A program made the translations under genes and the position numbers. A DNA stretch of 13,467 bases from Actinomycetes bacterium (GTDB lineage Bacteria; Actinomycetota; Acidimicrobiia; Acidimicrobiales; CADCSY01). Positions 1 through 7,060 of this stretch are shown piece by piece. The notes beneath the pieces were generated by a model, which did no database searches, had not been told where the DNA came from, and was given only the letters and a program-made list of their open reading frames with translations. Numbering within the stretch: the stretch's first letter is position 1; each line of letters begins with the position of its first letter. The stretch is from NCBI GenBank assembly GCA_025464025.1, contig JAODBP010000081.1, positions 1 through 13,467 of the forward strand. Direction: 5' to 3'.

Positions 1-1
1 G

Positions 2-1906
2 ACCATCGAGGGCATCCGGCGCATCAAGGCCGAGCTGCCGGGCGTGTCGACCATCCTCGGCCTCTCCAACGTGAGCTTCGGCCTCAACCCCGCCGCCCGC
101 CACGTCCTGAACTCCGTGTTCCTCTACGAGTGCATGCAGGCCGGCCTCGATGCCGCCATCGTGCACGCGGCGCGGATCATGCCGCTGAACAAGATCGACG
201 AGCGGGCCGTCGAGGTCTGCCGCGACCTCATCTACGACCGGCGCTCGGAGGGCTACGACCCGCTCCAGGAGCTCCTCGCCCTGTTCGAGGGCGTCAAGGC
301 GGCCGACGTCGTCAAGGAGGACCGCACCGGCTGGCCCGTCGAGGACCGGCTCGAGGCCCGCATCATCGACGGCGACCGCGAGGGCCTCGAGGCCGACCTC
401 GAGCTGGCGCTGGAGACGATCCCGGCCCTCACCATCGTCAACGACCACCTGCTGGCCGGCATGAAGGTGGTGGGCGACCTGTTCGGCTCCGGCCAGATGC
501 AGCTGCCGTTCGTGCTCCAGTCGGCCGAGACCATGAAGGCGGCCGTCGCCTACCTCGAGCCCCACATGGAGAAGTCCGACCAGGGCGGCAAGGGCCGCAT
601 CGTGCTGGCCACGGTGAAGGGCGACGTCCACGACATCGGCAAGAACCTCGTCGACATCATCCTCACCAACAACGGCTACGAGGTGCACAACCTCGGCATC
701 AAGATCGGCATCGCCGAGATGATCGAGAAGGCGCTCGAGGTGGACGCCGACGCCATCGGCATGAGCGGCCTGCTCGTGAAGTCGACGCTGATCATGCGCG
801 AGAACCTCGAGGAGCTGAACCAGCGCAACCTGGCCGAGCTCCCGATCATCCTCGGCGGGGCGGCGCTGACCCGCACCTACGTCGAGCGCGACCTGCGGGG
901 CGTCTACGACGGCCGGGTGTTCTACGGCAAGGACGCCTTCGAGGGCCTCCACACCATGGACAAGCTCGTCGAGATGAAGAAGACGGGCGAGCACGACCCC
1001 AACTTCGGCCGGGAGCCGTCGGAGCGGAAGCTGCCGCCTCGGCGCAGCGAGCGCGAGGTGCCCGACGTCGAGCTGCCCCGCCGCTCCCCCGAGGTCACCT
1101 CTGAGAACGAGGTGTTCAAGCCGCCGTTCGTCGGGTCGCGCGTGGTGAAGGGCATCTCGCTCGACGAGATCGCCGCCTACGTGAACGAGACGGCCCTCTT
1201 CCGCAACCAGTGGCAGTACCGGCCCGAGAGCGGCGAGAGCGACACCGAGTTCAAGGACCGCATCCGGCCCGAGTTCCGGGCCCTGCTAGGCCAGGCCAAG
1301 GCCGAGGGCATCCTCGAGCCCCAGGTCGTCTACGGCTACTTCGCGGCCAACGGCGACGGCGACGACCTCGTGATCTGGACCGACGACAGCCGCACGGAGG
1401 AGTGGGGCCGCTTCCACTACCCCCGCCAGCGGGAGGCGCCGTTCCTCTGCATCGCCGACTTCTTCCGGCCCATCGAGTCGGGCGAGGCCGACTACACCGC
1501 GTTCCACATCGTGTCGATGGGCAAGACGGTGTCGGAGCGCACGGCCGAGCTGTTCGCGGCCGACAAGTACGCCGACTACCTGAAGCTCCACGGCCTCGGC
1601 GTCGAGATGGCCGAGGCGCTGGCCGAGCTCTGGCACCACCGCATCCGGGAGGAGTGGGGGTTCGCCGACGAGGACGGGCCGTCGCTCAAGGGCCTGTTCA
1701 AGCAGCAGTACCGCGGCGGGCGCTACTCGTGGGGCTACTCGGCCTGCCCCGACCTCGAGGACAACGAGACCGTGGCCCGGCTGCTCGAGGCCGAGCGCCT
1801 CGGCATCGAGGTCTCCGAGGAGACCGGCTACCAGTACCAGCCCGAGCAGACGACCTCCGCCATCATCTGCCACCACCCCCGGGCCAAGTACTTCAACGCC
1901 CGCTGA
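2..1906 (+). CDS. metH: Cobalamin-dependent methionine synthase, C-terminal half (partial at 5' edge)
   Basis: Transfers a methyl group from 5-methyl-tetrahydrofolate via cobalamin to homocysteine, giving methionine and tetrahydrofolate in the cytoplasm. The frame is open to the left edge (first full codon at base 2), so GTG at 44 is internal, not a start. About 634 of the usual roughly 1,150-1,200 residues are present. In order: the end of the pterin-binding domain (LGLSNVSFGLNPAARH, from about 56), the cobalamin cap, the B12-binding Rossmann domain with DVHDIGKN (axial His codon 629-631) and later GGAALTRTYV, and the AdoMet-binding reactivation domain with RGGRYSWGYSACPD (about 1712-1753). 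The tail QTTSAIICHHPRAKYFNAR is typical of the family. Domain order is intact and I see no frameshift. The homocysteine-binding part and any cobalamin riboswitch would lie upstream, outside the window. Confidence 0.97.
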   Translation, partial: TIEGIRRIKAELPGVSTILGLSNVSFGLNPAARHVLNSVFLYECMQAGLDAAIVHAARIMPLNKIDERAVEVCRDLIYDRRSEGYDPLQELLALFEGVKAADVVKEDRTGWPVEDRLEARIIDGDREGLEADLELALETIPALTIVNDHLLAGMKVVGDLFGSGQMQLPFVLQSAETMKAAVAYLEPHMEKSDQGGKGRIVLATVKGDVHDIGKNLVDIILTNNGYEVHNLGIKIGIAEMIEKALEVDADAIGMSGLLVKSTLIMRENLEELNQRNLAELPIILGGAALTRTYVERDLRGVYDGRVFYGKDAFEGLHTMDKLVEMKKTGEHDPNFGREPSERKLPPRRSEREVPDVELPRRSPEVTSENEVFKPPFVGSRVVKGISLDEIAAYVNETALFRNQWQYRPESGESDTEFKDRIRPEFRALLGQAKAEGILEPQVVYGYFAANGDGDDLVIWTDDSRTEEWGRFHYPRQREAPFLCIADFFRPIESGEADYTAFHIVSMGKTVSERTAELFAADKYADYLKLHGLGVEMAEALAELWHHRIREEWGFADEDGPSLKGLFKQQYRGGRYSWGYSACPDLEDNETVARLLEAERLGIEVSEETGYQYQPEQTTSAIICHHPRAKYFNAR

Positions 1907-1920
1907 CCCACCGCCGAACC

Positions 1921-1960
1921 GGCGACGGATCGTCTACAGATCTGCAGACGATCCGTCGCC
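1921..1960. terminator. 40-bp near-perfect palindrome, probable bidirectional terminator
   Basis: The two 20-nt halves are reverse complements except at one position pair (1936 and 1945: A/C on the plus strand). It starts 14 nt after the metH stop and ends 3 nt before the stop of the convergent membrane-protein gene. On the minus-strand RNA the mismatch becomes a U-G wobble, so the hairpin is at least as stable in that direction. No T-tract follows on either side. Its placement suggests termination for both genes; the lack of a U-run makes the mechanism uncertain. Confidence 0.7.
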
Positions 1961-1963
1961 AGT

Positions 1964-2818
1964 TCAGCTGGCGAGGACGGCGCGGGCGACGAGGTCGGTG
2001 CCGAAGGCGGTGAGGATGGCCAGGTACAGCAGGCCGGTCGCCGCCATCACGGCCGAGTAGTAGCGCTCCTTGAGCGCGGCCCGGGTGACGACGCAGAGCA
2101 CGATCGTGCCGCCGGCGCACACGGCCCAGAACCACCCGAGGATGCCGTTGTAGCCGTCGTCGACCGAGCCCGACCACACCGAGAACATGCCGGTGGGCAG
2201 CAGCATCGCCGCCACCTCGAACGGCCAGACCCACATGGTCCAGCGCACCAGCTCGAGCAGCGGTGCCCGCGACATGCCGGGCTGCACCAGGTACCAGTGG
2301 CCCAGGAGCATGGCGTCGGTGACGACGCCGAGGAAGGCGGCGCCGACCAGCGTGCGCAGCAGGGCGACCCAGTGGTTGCCGCCGGCGTCGAGGGCGGCGG
2401 CCACGAGGCCGATCACCCCGAGCACGGGGGCGAGCAGGTCGAGCACGGGCGGGAACTCCGGGGCGTCGAGGTCCTTGGCCGTGGCGGCGCGGTCGATGCC
2501 GGTCATGGCCGCCACCCGCTCCGAGCGGGCCTCGGCCAGCTCGGCCTGGCCAGCCACGCCGGCCCGGCGCCGGACGACCGAGACGACGAACGCGACCCCG
2601 CTGGCCACCACCACACCGGCGGCGCACACGTCGCGCACCGGCACCCAGCCGATCACGGCGGCGGCGGCCAGCGAGCCGGCAGCGAAGAGCAGGTAGGTGC
2701 CCCGCAGCAGCCAGCCGTAGCCGATGCCGACCTCGCGCCGGCGGGTCGTGACCCACAGGAACAGCAGCCCGCCGGTGGCCCACTGGAGGAGCACGGTGGC
2801 GGCGTCGAGGCGGATCAC
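1964..2818 (-). CDS. Polytopic membrane protein of unknown function
   Basis: About 284 residues with roughly eight predicted membrane segments: three in the N-terminal third, a charged cytoplasmic loop of about 45 residues (AELAEARSERVAAM), then five more. The conserved-looking stretch GHWYLVQPGM sits at the end of segment five, and aromatic residues are rich in segments five and six (RWTMWVWPFE). I do not recognise a catalytic motif. I chose GTG at 2818 because TACCCT lies exactly 7 nt upstream, a spacing seen before other genes here; the ATG at 2857 would place that box inside the gene and overlap the divergent lipoprotein start. It is divergent from the lipoprotein gene and convergent with metH, so it is probably monocistronic. 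Function unknown. Confidence 0.8.
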   Translation of the reverse strand: MIRLDAATVLLQWATGGLLFLWVTTRRREVGIGYGWLLRGTYLLFAAGSLAAAAVIGWVPVRDVCAAGVVVASGVAFVVSVVRRRAGVAGQAELAEARSERVAAMTGIDRAATAKDLDAPEFPPVLDLLAPVLGVIGLVAAALDAGGNHWVALLRTLVGAAFLGVVTDAMLLGHWYLVQPGMSRAPLLELVRWTMWVWPFEVAAMLLPTGMFSVWSGSVDDGYNGILGWFWAVCAGGTIVLCVVTRAALKERYYSAVMAATGLLYLAILTAFGTDLVARAVLAS

Positions 2819-2825
2819 AGGCCGG

Positions 2826-2831
2826 AGGGTA
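2826..2831 (-). promoter_or_regulatory. Leaderless-type -10 box of the membrane-protein gene
   Basis: On the minus strand TACCCT is followed by 7 nt and then GTG (2818). That spacing puts the transcription start at or next to the start codon. No convincing -35 is seen. Confidence 0.5.
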
Positions 2832-2839
2832 CCGAGCAC

Positions 2840-2845
2840 TACGGT
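2840..2845 (+). promoter_or_regulatory. Possible -10 box of the lipoprotein-sulfotransferase operon
   Basis: TACGGT lies 10 nt before the lipoprotein ATG (2856), predicting a very short or absent leader. It is 8 nt from the oppositely directed box at 2826-2831, so the two divergent promoters would interpenetrate. No clear -35. Confidence 0.4.
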
Positions 2846-2855
2846 CCTGCCCGAC

Positions 2856-3518
2856 ATGCGCCGGTTGCTCCCCCTGCTCGTCCTCGCCGCCCTGCTGGCC
2901 GGGTGCAGCAGCGACGGCGGCGGGACCGCCGCCCCCCGGAGCACCACGACCTCGACCGAGCTGACCGCCGGCCTGCCGGCCGACCTGGCCGCCTTCCTCG
3001 ACGGCGTGCACTCGGCGCCGTTCACCGCCACCTACCACGTGCTCCAGAAGCTGGGCGGGACCCAGACCGACCTCGCCGTGGTGAGCGACGGGACGTCGGC
3101 CCAGATCCGGATGGGCGACCTGGTGTTCGTCGTGGGCCCGAAGCCGGCCACGTGCCGGACGTCGGCCCAGCGGTGCGTCGGCGACGTCCGCGAGCCGCTC
3201 CTCTCCCCCACGGGCGTGTTCACCAACTTCTTCTCCTCCGGCCCGGCCCGCCAGTTGGCCACCGACGCCCGGCGGGTCCAGGCCGGCGACCCCGTGTTCT
3301 CCGAGAAGGTCGTGGCCGGCGTGACCTTGCGGTGCGCGGCGGTGCCGCTCCGGGAGCAGCTCCCATCGACGTACTGCCGCACGCCCGAGGGCACCTTCGG
3401 CTGGGTCGACACCCCCGCGGTCCACTACGAGCTGACCGAATACCGTGCGGGGCCACCAGGGGAGGACGCCGGGGTGCCGTACGCCATCACCGGCGACGGG
3501 AGCTTCCTCCAAGGCTGA
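2856..3518 (+). CDS. Secreted lipoprotein of unknown function
   Basis: 220 residues. The N-terminus is a lipoprotein signal: MRR, a hydrophobic stretch, and the lipobox LAGC at residues 14-17, so Cys17 should be lipidated and the protein anchored outside the membrane. A Ser/Gly/Thr-rich tether (about 18-37) follows, then a globular part of about 180 residues with four Cys (ATCRTSAQRC, TLRCA, TYCRT) that could form two disulfides. No enzyme motif is visible; its length and tether resemble actinobacterial LppX/LprG-sized lipoproteins, but I see no specific match. ATG 2856 is chosen because it begins the signal peptide; the longer in-frame start at 2724 would add an Arg-rich extension overlapping the divergent gene. 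It probably shares an mRNA with the sulfotransferase 10 nt downstream. Confidence 0.85.
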   Translation: MRRLLPLLVLAALLAGCSSDGGGTAAPRSTTTSTELTAGLPADLAAFLDGVHSAPFTATYHVLQKLGGTQTDLAVVSDGTSAQIRMGDLVFVVGPKPATCRTSAQRCVGDVREPLLSPTGVFTNFFSSGPARQLATDARRVQAGDPVFSEKVVAGVTLRCAAVPLREQLPSTYCRTPEGTFGWVDTPAVHYELTEYRAGPPGEDAGVPYAITGDGSFLQG

Positions 3519-3526
3519 AGGGGGAG
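3518..3526 (+). promoter_or_regulatory. Shine-Dalgarno deciding the TTG start of the sulfotransferase gene
   Basis: The purine run AAGGGGGAG begins on the last base of the lipoprotein stop codon and ends 2 nt before TTG at 3529; its AAGGGG part is 5 nt away. It is the only good ribosome-binding site near the start of homology. Confidence 0.6.
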
Positions 3527-3528
3527 CG

Positions 3529-4668
3529 TTGCTCGACGTCGACCAGCTGCTCGAAGCGACAGCCACGGACGTGGGCCTCGCCGACTACGGCGACCCGTCG
3601 TTCCGCGAGGGGCTCGACCTCCTCGTCGCCACCGCCGAGGCCGAGGCCCAGCTCTCGGACTTCGGCCGGCTCGTGCTCCAGGGCTCGATCGCCGAGGCCC
3701 TGGCCAACCGGCTCCGGGTCGTCGACTGGACGACGCGCCACCCAGATCTGGCCGACGAGGTGGTCGCGGCTCCGCTGTTCATCGTCGGCCAGCCCCGCAC
3801 CGGCACCACCGCCCTCAGCCACCTGCTCGCGGCCGACCCGGCCAACCGGTCGCTCCTCGGCTGGGAGGCCCGCCAGTCGGTGCCGCCACCCACGACGGCG
3901 ACCTACGCCACCGACCCCCGCTTCGAGGCAGCGCGCGCCGCGCCCAACCTGCTGGCCGACCGCAACCCTGACTTCAAGACCATGCACCACGACGAGGCCC
4001 ACGAGCCGATCGAGTGCATCGTGATGCTCAACCAGACGTTCGCCAGCCTCCAGTTCTCGGCCATGTTCCACATCCCGACCTACGACCGCTGGCTGGGCGA
4101 GACCGACCTGGTCCCGTCGTACCGCTACCACCGCCAGGTGCTCCAGCTCCTCCAGTCCGAGCACCCCGGTCGCTGGCAGCTCAAGTCGCCCCACCACCAG
4201 CTCGGCATCGACGCCATCACGACCGTCTACCCCGACGCCCGCCTGGTGTGGACCCACCGCGATCCCATCAGCGTCATCGGCTCGCTGTGCAGCGTGACGT
4301 GCTCGCTCACCGGCACCTTCACCGATGCCGACCTCCGGCTGGCCATCGCCGAGCACTGGTTCGAGGAGGCGGCGGTGATGGCCGACCGCATGCTGGCCCA
4401 CCGTGACCGCGCCGGCGACGCCGCCTTCCACGACATGAGCTACCGCGAGCTCGTCACCGACCCGGTGGCGGCGACGGCCGAGCTCTACCAGCGGTTCGAC
4501 ATGGCGTTCACGGCCGAGGCCGAGGCGGCCATGCGAGCCCACGTCGCCGCCTCGCCCCAGGGCAAGCACGGCGCCCACCGCTACACGCTCGACGACTTCG
4601 GCCTCGACGAGGCGCAGGTCGGCGAGCGCTTCGCCGCCTACCTCGACCGCTTCGGCGAGCTGGTGTAG
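3529..4668 (+). CDS. Sulfotransferase family protein (PAPS-dependent type)
   Basis: 379 residues, normal for the actinobacterial sulfotransferase family, which moves a sulfuryl group from PAPS to a hydroxyl or amine acceptor. The 5'-phosphosulfate-binding loop is seen at about residues 84-94 (FIVGQPRTGTT) and the 3'-phosphate site at about 243-250 (HRDPISVI). A candidate catalytic base is one of the His residues in MHHDEAHEP (about 152-159) or KSPHHQLG (219-226). The N-terminal helix region (GDPSFREGLDLLV) is also typical. Start: TTG 3529, supported by the Shine-Dalgarno over the preceding stop codon; the upstream in-frame start at 3445 would overlap the lipoprotein by 74 nt. The acceptor cannot be told from sequence; lipids, sterols or glycans are all possible. 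Coupling to a lipoprotein hints at an envelope substrate, which is inference only. Confidence 0.88.
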   Translation: MLDVDQLLEATATDVGLADYGDPSFREGLDLLVATAEAEAQLSDFGRLVLQGSIAEALANRLRVVDWTTRHPDLADEVVAAPLFIVGQPRTGTTALSHLLAADPANRSLLGWEARQSVPPPTTATYATDPRFEAARAAPNLLADRNPDFKTMHHDEAHEPIECIVMLNQTFASLQFSAMFHIPTYDRWLGETDLVPSYRYHRQVLQLLQSEHPGRWQLKSPHHQLGIDAITTVYPDARLVWTHRDPISVIGSLCSVTCSLTGTFTDADLRLAIAEHWFEEAAVMADRMLAHRDRAGDAAFHDMSYRELVTDPVAATAELYQRFDMAFTAEAEAAMRAHVAASPQGKHGAHRYTLDDFGLDEAQVGERFAAYLDRFGELV

Positions 4669-4685
4669 CGCCCTCACAGGGGCGC
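4668..4685 (+). terminator. Small hairpin at the sulfotransferase stop codon
   Basis: GCGCCC (4668-4673) pairs with GGGCGC (4680-4685) around a 6-nt loop, beginning on the last base of the stop codon. No T-tract follows, so a terminator role is tentative. Confidence 0.3.
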
Positions 4686-4708
4686 CTGCGGCGCGGGCTG
4701 AGATGGCT

Positions 4709-4790
4709 GCGCGTGCGGCGGCCGAGGCCGCGAGATCGAGCCTCCGGCCGCCTGGCCCAGTTACGGCCCCGGCCGCCGTCCGCACGGCGC
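4709..4790. repeat. Imperfect inverted repeat between convergent genes
   Basis: The left arm 4709-4730 pairs with the right arm 4764-4790. Blocks are GCGC with GCGC, GTGCGG with CCGCAC, and CGGCCGAGGCCG with CGGCCCCGGCCG (one A/C mismatch). One-base and four-base bulges lie in the right arm and the loop is 33 nt. It sits in the roughly 200-bp gap between the sulfotransferase and SDR stop codons; nothing else gene-like is seen there. It may end transcripts from both sides. Confidence 0.5.
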
Positions 4791-4822
4791 TCTGGTTGTC
4801 TCCGGTCGGTACGAAACGACGG

Positions 4823-4841
4823 CGGCTTCGGGGCCGAACCG
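4823..4841 (-). terminator. GC-rich hairpin downstream of the SDR gene
   Basis: CGG plus TTCGG pairs with CCGAA plus CCG, 8 bp with one bulged base and a 2-base centre, about 31 nt beyond the SDR stop in its direction of transcription. No clean T-run follows. Weak terminator candidate. Confidence 0.3.
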
Positions 4842-4871
4842 GGCCAGACTGCCTCTCGGCGCTGTTCTTTC

Positions 4872-5600
4872 CTAGAGCAACCCGGCCACGGCGGCGCCGT
4901 CGACCCCCATGGCGATGCCGCTGACGAAGTTGGCCGGCTCGGAGCAGAGGAAGGCGACGACCTTGCCGAAGTCGGCCGGGGCGCCGAGGCGGACGTCGGG
5001 CCCGAAGCCGAGGTGCTTCACCCGGTCGGTGGCGTGCGAGCCGGGGCAGGCCAGGTTCACGGTGATGCCGGTGTCCTTCAGGTCTTGCGAGAGGGTCTTG
5101 GCCCACGCCCACAGCCCGGTGCGGGCCACGTTGGACAGGGCCAGGCCGCCGATGGGCTGGCGCACCGACACCGACGTGATGAAGCAGATCCGCCCCCACC
5201 CGCTCGCCCGCATGTGGGGCACCGCCTCCTGGGCCAGGCGGATCGACGTCTTGAGGTTGGCGTTCAGCGCGGCATCGAGGCCGGCCTCGTCGACGTCGAG
5301 AGCGGAGGCCGGGGGCGGGCCGCCGGCGTTGCCGACCAGGATGTCGAGCTGCCCGTAGGCCTCGATCGTGGCGGCCACCAACCGGGCCGGCTGGTCGGGC
5401 TCGGTCACGTCGGCCTGGATGGCGAGCACCTCGCCGCCGGCGTCGCGGATCGACGACGCTGTCGCCTCCAGCGCCTCGGCCCCTCGGGCGCAGATCACCA
5501 CCTTCACCCCGTCGGCGGCCAGCGCCTCGGCCGACGCCCGGCCCAGCCCCTTCGACGCGGCCGTGACGAGGGCGACCCGCCCGGCGATCCCGAGGTCCAT
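4872..5600 (-). CDS. SDR-family oxidoreductase-like protein lacking the YxxxK dyad
   Basis: 242 residues, normal length for a classical short-chain dehydrogenase/reductase. Visible: the nucleotide-binding TAASKGLG motif (13-20), a basic patch after strand two (CARG, 37-40) suggesting NADP(H), ADVT (63-66), and NAGG (91-94). Catalytic Ser is probably 143 or 145 (ITSVSV). Where YxxxK should stand the protein reads SNVAR (156-160), so Tyr is Ser and Lys is Arg. Other SDR members carry a similar ALSNxxR segment, so this looks like a natural subgroup, not damage. PGSHATDR (187-193) follows. ATG 5600 lies 2 nt after the peptidase stop (TAG-CC-ATG), so the genes are co-transcribed and probably coupled. 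A FabG-like label would overstate it, because proton transfer by Tyr/Lys is not possible here. Confidence 0.88.
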   Translation of the reverse strand: MDLGIAGRVALVTAASKGLGRASAEALAADGVKVVICARGAEALEATASSIRDAGGEVLAIQADVTEPDQPARLVAATIEAYGQLDILVGNAGGPPPASALDVDEAGLDAALNANLKTSIRLAQEAVPHMRASGWGRICFITSVSVRQPIGGLALSNVARTGLWAWAKTLSQDLKDTGITVNLACPGSHATDRVKHLGFGPDVRLGAPADFGKVVAFLCSEPANFVSGIAMGVDGAAVAGLL

Positions 5601-5602
5601 GG

Positions 5603-6700
5603 CTAGGCGTCGACCACGACGAGGTCGTGGGTCACCTGGTTGAGCGACTCGGGACCGGCGTCGGTGGCGATCACGATGTCCTCGATGCGGGCCCCGACCC
5701 GGCCGGCCAGGTAGATGCCCGGCTCGATCGAGAAGGCGTGGCCCGGGACCAGGCGCTCGCAGTTGCCGCCGACGAGGTACGGGTCCTCGTGCTCCTCGAG
5801 CCCGATGCCGTGCCCGGTGCGGTGGATGAAGTGGGCGCCGTAGCCGCCCTCGGTGATGAGCCGGCGGGCCACGCCGTCGACGTCCTCGCACGGCGTGCCG
5901 ACCACGGCGGCGTCGACCGCCTGGGCCTGGGCGTCCTGGAGCACGGCGTACAGGTCGCGCACTTCGGCCGTGGGCTCGCCTCCGGTCCAGACGCAGCGGG
6001 TGATGTCGGAGCAGTAGCCGTCGGGCATCGTCCCGCCGAAGTCGCACAGCACGACCTCGTTCGGCCCGATGACCCGCTCGCCCGGCTCGTGGTGCGGGCT
6101 GGCCGCGTTCTCGCCGGCGCCGACGATGGCGAAGTTCACGCGGAGGTGGCCCTCGGCGACGAGGCGGCGACCGATGTCCTGCGAGACCTCGTGCTCGGTG
6201 CGGCCGATGAGCGGGATCTGGCCCGATTGGAGCTGGGTCGCCACCCGGTCGGCGGCGAGCGACGCCCGGCGCAGCGCCCGGATCTCGGCATCGTCCTTCA
6301 CCGACCGCAGCGGGCTGGTGACCTCGCTGCCCTTGCGCCACGCCGTGCCGGGCAACGAGGCCAGGAGGTCGACGAGGAAGCGAGCCCAGGTGCGGTCGCC
6401 GATGGCGGCCACGCCGGGGGTGCCGGCGAGCTTGGCCACGATCTCCACCGGGTCGTCGGTCTCGTCCCAGGGGAGGACGGTGAAGGCCTCGGGCCGCTCG
6501 ACCACGCGCGGGGCCTCGAGGCGAGGGACGACCAGGGTCGCGTCGTCGTCGCGAGGCACCACGAGCATCGTGAGGCGCTCGAGCGGCATGGCCTCGTAGC
6601 CGGTGAGGTACGGGAGGTCGGCGCCCAGGCTCAGGAGCAGCACGTCGACGCCCAAGTCGTCCATCCGGTCTCGGACGCGGGTCAAGCGCTCGGCGTACAC
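5603..6700 (-). CDS. M24-family metallopeptidase (Xaa-Pro aminopeptidase/dipeptidase type)
   Basis: 365 residues, cytoplasmic. The N-terminal creatinase-like domain (about 1-130, including PYLTGYEAMPLERL) precedes the pita-bread catalytic domain. All five metal ligands expected for M24 are seen: D220 (VLCDFGG), D232 (YCSDITR), H297 (HRTGHGIGLEEHEDP), E326 (SIEPGIY) and E340 (ARIEDIV). The enzyme should bind two divalent metals and remove N-terminal residues next to proline, or split Xaa-Pro dipeptides; the exact substrate is not fixed by sequence. Start: GTG 6700, because TAGCCT stands exactly 7 nt upstream; the longer in-frame start at 6787 would run back over the arsR 3' end. The SDR follows after 2 nt. 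No signal peptide. Confidence 0.93.
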   Translation of the reverse strand: MYAERLTRVRDRMDDLGVDVLLLSLGADLPYLTGYEAMPLERLTMLVVPRDDDATLVVPRLEAPRVVERPEAFTVLPWDETDDPVEIVAKLAGTPGVAAIGDRTWARFLVDLLASLPGTAWRKGSEVTSPLRSVKDDAEIRALRRASLAADRVATQLQSGQIPLIGRTEHEVSQDIGRRLVAEGHLRVNFAIVGAGENAASPHHEPGERVIGPNEVVLCDFGGTMPDGYCSDITRCVWTGGEPTAEVRDLYAVLQDAQAQAVDAAVVGTPCEDVDGVARRLITEGGYGAHFIHRTGHGIGLEEHEDPYLVGGNCERLVPGHAFSIEPGIYLAGRVGARIEDIVIATDAGPESLNQVTHDLVVVDA

Positions 6701-6707
6701 GGTTGCG

Positions 6708-6713
6708 AGGCTA
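6708..6713 (-). promoter_or_regulatory. Leaderless-type -10 box of the peptidase-SDR operon
   Basis: TAGCCT on the minus strand, then 7 nt, then GTG 6700. It lies in the 38-nt gap after arsR, so the peptidase pair can be transcribed separately from the SRPBCC-arsR pair. No clear -35. Confidence 0.5.
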
Positions 6714-6738
6714 GTGACCGTGCCGAGGATCGAGTCCC

Positions 6739-7044
6739 CTACGGGCCTTCGAGGTGGCTCTGGAGGGCGGAGAGGCGGTCGTCCCACTGGTTGGCCAGCA
6801 CCCCGAGCCAGGCGTGGGCGTCCCGCATCGGCTCCGGGCGGAGCCGATACGGGACCCGCCGGCCGTCGGCGTCACCGGCCTCGACCAGCCCGGCGTCGGC
6901 CAGCTGGGCGAGGTGCTTGGCCACGGCCTGCCGGCTGATCGGCAGGCCGTCGGCCAGCTCGGTGACGGTGGCCGGACCCTTCCGGGCCAGCGTGTCGAGG
7001 AGGTGGCGGCGAGTCGGGTCGGCGAGGGCGACGAACACCGCCAC
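6739..7044 (-). CDS. ArsR-type winged-helix transcriptional repressor
   Basis: 101 residues from GTG 7044. Typical ArsR opening VFVALADPTRRHLLDTLA, then the helix-turn-helix VTELADGLPISRQAVAKHLA with the wing QLADAGLVEAGDADGRRV. I see no Cys-based metal site (no ELCVCDL), so it is not an arsenic/cadmium sensor of the classical kind. It belongs to the subgroup found with SRPBCC genes, which usually represses its own operon. Start: GTG 7044 has GAGGA 7 nt upstream and begins right at the homology; the in-frame ATG at 7110 would overlap the SRPBCC gene by 50 nt with a Ser-rich leader unlike the family. It is 16 nt after the SRPBCC stop. Order here is SRPBCC first, regulator second. Confidence 0.9.
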   Translation of the reverse strand: MAVFVALADPTRRHLLDTLARKGPATVTELADGLPISRQAVAKHLAQLADAGLVEAGDADGRRVPYRLRPEPMRDAHAWLGVLANQWDDRLSALQSHLEGP

Positions 7045-7060
7045 CGCCGCGTCCTCACGC

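Noticed and set aside
6701..6707. CGCAACC next to the peptidase start, equal to one half of the ArsR operator
   Set aside because: Only one half-site, with no inverted partner at 4-nt spacing. A 7-base match by chance is likely.
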